A DNA stretch of 10,620 nucleotides from Phycisphaerales bacterium (GTDB lineage Bacteria > Planctomycetota > Phycisphaerae > Phycisphaerales > UBA1924), in assembly GCA_030680655.1 (NCBI GenBank), contig JAUXUZ010000154.1:1-10620 (forward strand), given 5' to 3'. The position numbers and the translations under genes are program-made. Positions 5,453 through 10,620 of the stretch are shown here, piece after piece. The notes beneath the pieces are model-generated. The model ran no database searches. It was not told where the DNA came from and saw only the letters and a program-made list of their open reading frames with translations. How positions within the stretch are numbered: the first letter of the stretch is position 1; each line of letters begins with the position of its first letter.

Positions 5453-7570
5453 ATGACCACCGACCTGAATTACATCCGCAACATCGGCATCTGCGCCCAC
5501 ATCGACGCGGGCAAGACCACCGTCACCGAGCGGATTCTCTACTACACCGGCAAGACGTACAAGATCGGCGAGGTGCACGAGGGCACCGCCACGATGGACT
5601 TCCTGCAGGAAGAGCAGGAGCGTGGCATCACGATCCAGTCGGCCGCGACGACGTGCCCGTGGGAAAAGGACGGCAAAGAGTACAAGATCAACCTGATCGA
5701 CACCCCCGGGCACGTGGACTTCACCATCGAGGTCGAGCGTTCGCTGCGCGTGCTCGACGGCGCGGTCGCGGTGTTCGACGGCAAGGAAGGCGTCGAGGCT
5801 CAGTCCGAAACCGTGTGGCGTCAGGCCGACCGGTACGGTGTGCCGCGCCTGTGCTTCGTGAACAAGATGGACAAGATCGGTGCGGACTTTGAGTTCTGCA
5901 TGAAGACCATCAAGACGCGCCTGGGCGCGAACGGCATCGCCATCCAGTACCCCATCGGGCACGGCCACGAGCTCGAGGGCATCATCGACCTGCTGAACAT
6001 GGTCGCGCACTTCTACATCCCCGAGGACAAGGGCGCCAAGATCGAGGAGCGTCCGATCCCCGCCGAGTGGATGGACAAGGCCAAGCAGTGGCACACCGAG
6101 ATGATCGAGAAGGTGTGCGAGCTCGACGAGAAGCTGACCGAGAAGTACCTCAACGGTGTTGAGCCGTCGGTTGACGAGCTGAAGGCCGCGCTGCGCAAGG
6201 GCGTGGTGACCAAGGCGTGCTTCCCGGTGCTGTGCGGCGCTGCGCTGAAGAACGTCGGCGTGCAGAAGGTGCTCGACGCGGTCATCGATCTGCTCCCCTG
6301 CCCGAACGAGAAGGCAGAGGTTCAGGGTACCGATCCGCGCGACAAGGAACTGAAGATGACGCGTCCGCACGATGACGCCGCGCCGTTCAGCGCGCTGGTG
6401 TTCAAGGTCGTCAGCGACATCCACGGCGACTTGACGTACATGCGCATCTACTCGGGCTCGCTCGAGAAGGGGCAGCGCGTCATCAACCCGGTCAACGGCA
6501 AGAAGGAGCTGGCGTCGCGCATCTTCGAGATGCACGCCAAGGACCGCATCCCGCTCGAGAAGGCAACGGCGGGCAACATCGTCGCCGTCGTCGGCATCAA
6601 GGACTCGTACACCGGTGACACGCTGTGCGACCCCGACAACCAGATCGTGCTCGAGCGCATGACGTTCCCCGAGCCGGTCATCTCGATGAGCATCGAGCCC
6701 AAGAGCCAGGACGACCGGCGCAAGCTGGCCGACGCGCTGGGCACGATCCGTCGCGAGGACCCGTCGTTCCGCACGAACTTCAACGAGGAAACCGGCCAGA
6801 CCATCATCAGCGGCATGGGTGAGCTGCACCTTGAGATCATCAAGAACAAGCTCATCCGTGACATGAAGGTGAACGTCGAGGTCGGCAAACCGCAGGTCAG
6901 CTACCGCGAGGCGATCAGCCGCAAGGTCGAGGATGTCCGCGGCCTGTTCAAGAAGCAGACCGGCGGTCGCGGTCAGTTCGGTGACTGCACGATCGACCTC
7001 GAGCCGTTCACCGCGGCCCAGGCCGAGGCGGAAGAGCTTGACTTTACCGACAACATCGCCTTCGAGAACATCATCGTCGGCGGCTCGATCCCGAAGGAGT
7101 TCATCCCCAGCGTTGAGTACGGTGCGCGTCAAGCGGCGATCAGCGGCGTGACGGCGGGCTTCCCGCTGATCAACATCAAGATCTCCCTCTCCGACGGCAA
7201 GTACCACCCGGTCGACTCGTCGCAGATCGCGTTCGAGCAGGCCGGGCGTCTGGCGCTGCAGGAGGCCGTCGCGAAGGCGGGCCCGATCCTGTTGGAGCCG
7301 ATCATGAAGGTCGTCGTGACCGTGCCCGAGGAGTACTTCGGCGCGGTGACTGGCGACATCAGCAGCCGGCGCGGCATGATCATCGAGCAGGAGGACCGCG
7401 GGGTCGTCAAGCTGGTGACGTGCGAGGTGCCGCTGAGCGAGATGTTCGGCTACACGACGCAGCTGCGCTCGCTGACACAGGGGCGCGGCAGCAACACCAT
7501 GGAGTTCCTCGAGTACCGCGCCATGCCGCGCAACCTCATGGAAGAGGTGGTCAAGGCCCAGAAGGCCTGA
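5453..7570 (+). CDS. fusA: Translation elongation factor G
   Basis: GTPase that drives tRNA-mRNA translocation on the ribosome and, with RRF, ribosome recycling. The 705-residue product matches the usual EF-G length (E. coli about 704). G-domain motifs are intact: P-loop AHIDAGKT at 15-22, switch I ERGIT at 56-60, DTPGH at 83-87 with the catalytic His87, and NKMD at 137-140. Later domains are present in order: domain II (FSALVFKVVSD, RIYSGSLEKGQ), domain III (GMGELHLEI), domain IV (GGRGQFG, SDGKYHPVDSS) and domain V (VVVTVPEEYFGAVTGDISSRRG). The AHIDAGKTT-type sequence indicates a typical housekeeping EF-G. It is not in the str operon order (rpsL-rpsG-fusA-tuf); it stands alone between a long divergent region and its own terminator. 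No frameshift or missing motif. Identity secure; whether the genome has other EF-G paralogues cannot be seen here. Confidence 0.97.
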   Translation: MTTDLNYIRNIGICAHIDAGKTTVTERILYYTGKTYKIGEVHEGTATMDFLQEEQERGITIQSAATTCPWEKDGKEYKINLIDTPGHVDFTIEVERSLRVLDGAVAVFDGKEGVEAQSETVWRQADRYGVPRLCFVNKMDKIGADFEFCMKTIKTRLGANGIAIQYPIGHGHELEGIIDLLNMVAHFYIPEDKGAKIEERPIPAEWMDKAKQWHTEMIEKVCELDEKLTEKYLNGVEPSVDELKAALRKGVVTKACFPVLCGAALKNVGVQKVLDAVIDLLPCPNEKAEVQGTDPRDKELKMTRPHDDAAPFSALVFKVVSDIHGDLTYMRIYSGSLEKGQRVINPVNGKKELASRIFEMHAKDRIPLEKATAGNIVAVVGIKDSYTGDTLCDPDNQIVLERMTFPEPVISMSIEPKSQDDRRKLADALGTIRREDPSFRTNFNEETGQTIISGMGELHLEIIKNKLIRDMKVNVEVGKPQVSYREAISRKVEDVRGLFKKQTGGRGQFGDCTIDLEPFTAAQAEAEELDFTDNIAFENIIVGGSIPKEFIPSVEYGARQAAISGVTAGFPLINIKISLSDGKYHPVDSSQIAFEQAGRLALQEAVAKAGPILLEPIMKVVVTVPEEYFGAVTGDISSRRGMIIEQEDRGVVKLVTCEVPLSEMFGYTTQLRSLTQGRGSNTMEFLEYRAMPRNLMEEVVKAQKA

Positions 7571-7623
7571 GAAGCAGGAGTCTGAGGTTAGCCATCAGCC
7601 ACTCGGCAATAGTCAATGACAGA

Positions 7624-7649
7624 GCCCCGGCTTGGCCGGGGCCCTTTTT
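7624..7649 (+). terminator. Rho-independent terminator after fusA
   Basis: GCCCCGGC (7624-7631), loop TTG, GCCGGGGC (7635-7642), then CC and five T (7645-7649). Perfect 8-bp GC stem, 53 bases after the fusA stop codon. Confidence 0.88.
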
Positions 7650-7713
7650 CATTCTGCACGCGCGAGGCGACCAGACCATTGGTAGACCGGGCCCGCCCTC
7701 AAGGAGCGCCAGC

Positions 7714-7818
7714 ATGCTAAACACTGCGATGCGTTTGATGGTGGAGAAGGCGGCCCGCGAGGCACTCGCAATGAGTGGAAACCGACGGGCCGAGTGGGAC
7801 GCACAAGCGTGTCCGTAA
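7714..7818 (+). CDS. Possible 34-residue small protein
   Basis: ATG at 7714 is preceded by AAGGAG (7701-7706) with a 7-base gap, as good a ribosome binding site as any in the window, and the frame runs 34 codons to TAA. The product begins MLNTAMRLMVEKAAREALAM, which could form an amphipathic helix, then a basic/polar tail ending in QACP. There is no signal peptide or known motif. It lies after the fusA terminator, so it would need its own promoter, and I found no convincing one. No homologue is recognised. It may be a real small gene or a chance ORF. Confidence 0.3.
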   Translation: MLNTAMRLMVEKAAREALAMSGNRRAEWDAQACP

Positions 7819-7834
7819 CTGTCGGAAACGCAAA

Positions 7835-7869
7835 GGGGCTCCAACGGTCGTGGTTGACCGAGGGGGCCC
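7835..7869 (-). terminator. Candidate terminator of the minus-strand lipoprotein pair
   Basis: Read on the minus strand, GGGCCCC (7863-7869) pairs with GGAGCCC (7836-7842) with one mismatch, and an inner stem CGGTC/GACCG with a 6-base loop lies between. The downstream sequence CTTTGCGTTT (7826-7835) is only moderately T-rich. It is 46 bases beyond the LpoB-like stop codon. Plausible but imperfect. Confidence 0.35.
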
Positions 7870-7888
7870 ATTGAGGTTCAAGCGGCGA

Positions 7889-7911
7889 GTGAAGGAACCC
7901 CCCTCCTTCAC
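7889..7911. other. Perfect 8-bp hairpin just past the LpoB-like gene
   Basis: GTGAAGGA (7889-7896) and TCCTTCAC (7904-7911) are exact reverse complements around a 7-base loop that is a run of six C (six G on the minus strand). It ends 3 bases from the LpoB-like stop codon. No T-run follows on either strand. It may protect the 3' end of the transcript. Confidence 0.45.
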
Positions 7912-7914
7912 CTT

Positions 7915-8559
7915 TCAGCGGGTGTTCCAGACCTTCTTGATCTCCTGCGTACCGATCCAGACCTTCTCGTTGGTCTCGATGTCGATGAGCTGGAGGTTGG
8001 CCTTGTAGTACTGCACGCCCGAGCGGCCGCTGAGAGCGCGTGGGGCATCCTCCATGATGCTGCCGATCATGATGAGGTCGGCGCCGGTCTCGGCCTTGAG
8101 CTGCTTGCGGGTTTCGGGGCGGCTCCACTCCTGGCCCTGGAGACGCTCCTCACGGATCTGGTCGCGCTCGCCCTTGGCGGCGACGAACCGGACACGCCCG
8201 GAGTTGATCAGCTCGCGCTCGATGTCGGCGGTGACCATGCCCGAGTCGAGAATATAGCTCATCGTCTTGTTCTTCAACTCGCCGACGATGACGAACGGGC
8301 GGCGCCCACCGTTCTCACGCTGGAAGTTGTCCACCCACGGCCGGGAGAGGCAGTCCTGCACCATGCCCTGGTAGATGCGCCGGGCGTCGGAGTCGTTGAA
8401 AGCCTGGTTGACGTCGATGGTCGCGTTCGGGTCAACCCGCGTGACGTCGCGCGTCGGCGAGCACGCGGGCAGGAAGGCCGCGGCGGCCATCAATGGGATC
8501 GACAGGAGCGGCGCGAGCGGGGGGAGCTGGTCGAGCGAGGGGATGCGGGGGATGTTCAT
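7915..8559 (-). CDS. LpoB-like lipoprotein (penicillin-binding protein activator family)
   Basis: A 214-residue predicted lipoprotein. Residues 1-32 form a long signal peptide ending in the lipobox L-P-A-C with Cys33 as the lipidated residue. After a short linker with VDPNATIDVNQAFNDSDAR, the domain from about residue 60 to the end has the LpoB/CsgG-N-like pattern: RPFVIVGELKNKT (87-99), a helix with ADIERELINSGRVRFV (111-126), basic helix RDQIREERLQGQ, then TGADLIMIGSI (158-168), YYKANLQLIDIETNEKVW (184-201). In E. coli LpoB is an outer-membrane lipoprotein that activates the synthase PBP1B; that role is inferred here only from family. The start at 8559 has AAAGG (8566-8570) 6 bases upstream; an in-frame extension to 8607 lacks support. 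It lies 75 bases after a COG3014-like lipoprotein gene on the same strand, probably one operon. Confidence 0.85.
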   Translation of the reverse strand: MNIPRIPSLDQLPPLAPLLSIPLMAAAAFLPACSPTRDVTRVDPNATIDVNQAFNDSDARRIYQGMVQDCLSRPWVDNFQRENGGRRPFVIVGELKNKTMSYILDSGMVTADIERELINSGRVRFVAAKGERDQIREERLQGQEWSRPETRKQLKAETGADLIMIGSIMEDAPRALSGRSGVQYYKANLQLIDIETNEKVWIGTQEIKKVWNTR

Positions 8560-8634
8560 GGTTTGCCTTTCAAAAGGGTGTGTGGTTCTTGTGAGTCTGG
8601 CTGACAATGAGTGAGGTGGTCGAGACGACGATCG

Positions 8635-10089
8635 CTATCTGGTGGTGTACGTTAGAGCGGTGGCGAGGGCGTTTGGGCCGTCGGCGGCGGTGAGGTCTGC
8701 GTGGTTACGGGTCGCCACGACGCGGCCGCTGGCGTCGAGGTAGTCAATCTTTGCGTCGAATACGCCCGCGGGCAGCTTCGCAAGGGCGACGTGGGCCTGG
8801 CCAGGGAGGAAGATCCAGCACCGCAGGTCGGCACGCTCAAGAGCAGCCATCGCGAACAACCCGCCGAGCACGCCGGCAATCTGCACGCCTTCGCGGCTGC
8901 CACGGCTCGAGCTTCGCCGGAGGGCCTCGGTGCCGATGACGCTGGCGGCGCTGCGGATCGACGCGCGGATGAGCGTCCGCTGGTAGATCTGCGGCAGTTG
9001 GCGGCGGTGGTTCTCCTCGGCGACGCTGGCGAGGTTCTCGACGAGGTTCAGCTCCACGAGCTGGGGTGGGTTCGCTTCAGACGCGTCGCGGGGCGTGAGC
9101 GTGGCGCGAACGCTCCTCACCTGCGAGGGCTGGATGCGCAGCACGGGGAGCTCGAAGTAGAGCGGGTAGGTGAAGATCGGGATCGGTCCCACACGCTGCG
9201 CCACCTTCGTGGGCCCGACGCCGCTGAATGCAACCACCAGCACGTTGGCGGAGTCCGGGGGCAGCGACCCGAGCGAAGCGAACGCCTGCGGCTTGACGTC
9301 GCCGATCAGGCGACCCTGACGGACGATCGCATCGTTGAGCCGGCGGCCCGCGGTCTCTTGCGCGCCCGCCTCGCCCGACTTCATGAAGGTGACCGCCGTG
9401 AGGTAGGTCCCCAGTGGGCTCTCGATGAAGTTGCCAGCTGTTGAGGGTGGGGCGATGTCGATCTGGGGTCCGCCGGCAGCCTGCGCTGCGGAAGGATCGG
9501 CCCCACGCTCGCGGAGGTCTTCATTGAGCTGCGCCTGCGACGATGCGAACCGCTCCCGGAGGAGGTCGGCCTTCGCGGCGGCCCGCCGGGCCTCGACCGT
9601 CGCGCCGCCGGAGATGACCCCCTGCCGTGCGGAACCGGTCGCGCCCATGCCTCCGACGTCAGAGCGCGTGAGCTGCGCGAGGAGCTTGAGGTTGTTGACG
9701 TAGATCGACTCGTAGGGCTCGCCGACGTAGGGCGCGGCCGTGTCGTTGATGAGCCACTCGGTCAGGCCGTCAGCGGCGGACTTGTTGCCGCCGTAGTCCA
9801 TGATCGCCTCGGCGGCTTCGAGCTGAGCGAGCGCCCGTTCGGGCTGGCCGCTCTCGAGCATCAGGGCACCGTGGTCGAGCAGGTAGAGGAGCCGGTCGTG
9901 CTCGCCGTAGAGCTTCTGCGTGGCAGGGTCCTCCAGGACGGCCAGCGCGGCCCGGTCCTGGTCGGTGGCGTGAAGCACGGCCAGGCGCTCGCGGTGCTCC
10001 TGGAAGGCACACCCGCCGAGTGTGAACGCTGCCGCTGCCGCCGCGGCGAGCGTGAAGAGACGGCTCAAGGTTGAGTGCGCATTGGCCAT
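8635..10089 (-). CDS. Lipoprotein with TPR-like N-terminal region (COG3014-like)
   Basis: A 484-residue predicted lipoprotein. The signal peptide (residues 1-26, Ala-rich core) ends in the classic lipobox L-G-G-C with Cys27. The next ~120 residues are TPR-like helices (YLLDHGALMLESGQPERALAQLEAAEAIM), followed by the motif NDTAAPYVGEPYESIYVNNL and a VEARRAA segment. The C-terminal half has VLVVAFSGVGPTKVA, YPLYFELPVL, and near the end ADLRCWIFLPGQAHVALAKLPAG. This order agrees with the uncharacterised COG3014 family as I recall it (Y.GEP[YF]E, VEARR, then GxxPxK and W..LP..). The middle carries an extra low-complexity Gln/Ala/Pro stretch. The start at 10089 is set by the signal peptide; its ribosome binding site is weak. 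In gammaproteobacteria COG3014 and LpoB genes are, from memory, often neighbours, as here. Molecular function unknown; an envelope role linked to cell-wall synthesis is inference. Confidence 0.8.
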   Translation of the reverse strand: MANAHSTLSRLFTLAAAAAAAFTLGGCAFQEHRERLAVLHATDQDRAALAVLEDPATQKLYGEHDRLLYLLDHGALMLESGQPERALAQLEAAEAIMDYGGNKSAADGLTEWLINDTAAPYVGEPYESIYVNNLKLLAQLTRSDVGGMGATGSARQGVISGGATVEARRAAAKADLLRERFASSQAQLNEDLRERGADPSAAQAAGGPQIDIAPPSTAGNFIESPLGTYLTAVTFMKSGEAGAQETAGRRLNDAIVRQGRLIGDVKPQAFASLGSLPPDSANVLVVAFSGVGPTKVAQRVGPIPIFTYPLYFELPVLRIQPSQVRSVRATLTPRDASEANPPQLVELNLVENLASVAEENHRRQLPQIYQRTLIRASIRSAASVIGTEALRRSSSRGSREGVQIAGVLGGLFAMAALERADLRCWIFLPGQAHVALAKLPAGVFDAKIDYLDASGRVVATRNHADLTAADGPNALATALTYTTR

Positions 10090-10093
10090 TGAG

Positions 10094-10113
10094 ACCGGTA
10101 CAGTAACCCCGGT
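10094..10113. promoter_or_regulatory. Inverted repeat in the divergent gap, possible operator
   Basis: ACCGG (10094-10098) and CCGGT (10109-10113) are inverted around 10 bases in the 50-base gap between two divergent genes. The gap must hold both promoters; neither shows clear -10/-35 boxes. Short arms make this weak. Confidence 0.2.
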
Positions 10114-10127
10114 TAGTGATTGCTTAC

Positions 10128-10133
10128 GGAGGA
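10128..10133 (+). promoter_or_regulatory. Ribosome binding site of the MazG-like gene
   Basis: GGAGGA lies 6 bases before the ATG at 10140 and fixes that start over the in-frame GTG at 10116, which lies upstream of the site itself. Confidence 0.8.
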
Positions 10134-10139
10134 AACGCC

Positions 10140-10472
10140 ATGGTCGATTCACGTCCGGCTGCCAAACTGCCATCCCCACTTTCGTTCCGGGACTTCCAGG
10201 GCCTGATTCGGGAAAAGTACTACGCCACCGACTCGGCCCGGGGGACGCCGGCCACGTTCATGTGGTTCATCGAAGAGATCGGGGAGCTGAGCACTGCTTT
10301 GGCGAACAACGCCCCGGGGAAGACCCCCACCGCCGCGGAGCGGGCAAACCTGGATGAGGAGTTTGCGGATGTGATCGCGTGGCTGTGCACGCTGGCGAAC
10401 GTCAACGGGGTGGAGCTTGAGAAGGCGCTGGAGAAGTACACGGTGAAGGGGGTGGAGGGAGTGAAGAGTTGA
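10140..10472 (+). CDS. MazG-like nucleotide pyrophosphohydrolase
   Basis: A 110-residue all-alpha NTP pyrophosphohydrolase of the MazG-like type, which hydrolyses (d)NTPs to monophosphate and pyrophosphate and is usually seen as a nucleotide-pool house-cleaning enzyme. The Mg-binding signature is complete: EEIGE at 45-49 and EEFAD at 73-77, i.e. the EExxE...ExxD pattern with about 24 residues between. The following helix IAWLCTLANVNGVELEKAL is also typical. The length fits a single-domain homodimeric or tetrameric MazG-like protein, not the two-domain E. coli MazG. The preferred nucleotide cannot be told from sequence. It is transcribed away from the COG3014-like lipoprotein gene across a 50-base gap and converges on argC. 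Family call is strong. Confidence 0.9.
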   Translation: MVDSRPAAKLPSPLSFRDFQGLIREKYYATDSARGTPATFMWFIEEIGELSTALANNAPGKTPTAAERANLDEEFADVIAWLCTLANVNGVELEKALEKYTVKGVEGVKS

Positions 10473-10527
10473 TGAGCGCCCAAACAGGGAGCCCAATAGG
10501 ACACATGGGACCCTTGAGACCTATGCG

Positions 10528-10620
10528 CTAGAGCAACCCCGATATCTCGGGCAGGCCGAGCATGAGGTTGGCGGTCTGGATGGCCTGGCCGCTGGCACCC
10601 TTCACGAGGTTGTCGATGGC
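10528..10620 (-). CDS. argC: N-acetyl-gamma-glutamyl-phosphate reductase, C-terminal end (5' part outside window)
   Basis: Arginine biosynthesis enzyme that reduces N-acetylglutamyl phosphate to the semialdehyde using NADPH. Only the last 30 residues plus stop are inside the window. They read AIDNLVKGASGQAIQTANLM then LGLPEISGLL, matching the highly conserved ArgC C-terminus (DNLVKGA.GQA.QN.NLM.GLPE..GL). This segment is among the most recognisable parts of the family, so the call is good despite the short length. It converges on the MazG-like gene with a 55-base gap in which I see no clear terminator. Confidence 0.9.
   Translation of the reverse strand, partial: AIDNLVKGASGQAIQTANLMLGLPEISGLL

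Larger units (their letters stand above)
7571..7914. other. Region between fusA and the LpoB-like gene without an established gene
   Basis: About 340 bases holding the fusA terminator (7624-7649), a possible small ORF with a strong ribosome binding site (7701-7818), and two hairpins (7835-7869 and 7889-7911) that may end the minus-strand transcript. No RNA gene is recognised. Confidence 0.6.

Noticed and set aside
5417..7207. Minus-strand open frame of 596 codons opposite fusA
   Set aside because: Antisense shadow of a high-GC conserved gene; composition is Leu/Asp/Val-rich as expected from reverse codons, and fusA is certain.
10473..10527. Convergent gap between the MazG-like gene and argC examined for a bidirectional terminator
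   Set aside because: No inverted repeat with adequate stem or T-run is visible.

Overview
The window is high-GC bacterial chromosome, most likely from Planctomycetota of the Phycisphaerae type. The strongest taxonomic pointer is a secreted protein ending in two copies of a dockerin-like motif (core NNNDFVVFIDRFF, terminus AGCG), a C-terminal signature I associate with Phycisphaerae-like planctomycetes. Uniform high GC, many short lipoprotein genes and well-formed AGGAG-type ribosome binding sites fit this. I see no insertion sequence, phage gene, CRISPR array, tRNA or rRNA.

Layout. (1) Positions 1-1643, plus strand: the 3' two thirds of rpsB, then tsf, then a clean Rho-independent terminator. 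A perfect 8-bp hairpin lies just after the rpsB stop. (2) Positions 1677-4761, minus strand: a two-gene unit of an unrecognised lipoprotein followed 28 bases later by a 471-residue alpha/beta-hydrolase (lipase/esterase type), then a separately promoted dockerin-tailed exported protein. (3) Positions 4762-5452: a 690-base divergent intergenic region without a convincing gene. (4) Positions 5453-7649, plus strand: fusA (EF-G) and its terminator. (5) Positions 7650-7914: no established gene, but a possible 34-residue small ORF with an excellent ribosome binding site and two hairpins. (6) Positions 7915-10089, minus strand: a lipoprotein with TPR-like N-terminal part (COG3014-like) followed by an LpoB-like lipoprotein, probably one transcript. 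(7) Positions 10140-10472, plus strand: a MazG-like nucleotide pyrophosphohydrolase, divergent from the lipoprotein pair. (8) Positions 10528-10620, minus strand: the last 30 codons of argC.

How they relate. Three genes make translation components (S2, EF-Ts, EF-G). The rest are envelope-directed proteins (three lipoproteins and one secreted protein), a hydrolase without a signal peptide, and two metabolic or house-cleaning genes. The most interesting units are the lipoprotein-lipase pair, whose arrangement recalls lipase effector/immunity pairs but is unproven, and the COG3014-like/LpoB-like lipoprotein pair, which suggests regulation of cell-wall synthesis in a phylum with unusual wall biology. 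I found no clear new defence or mobile system.
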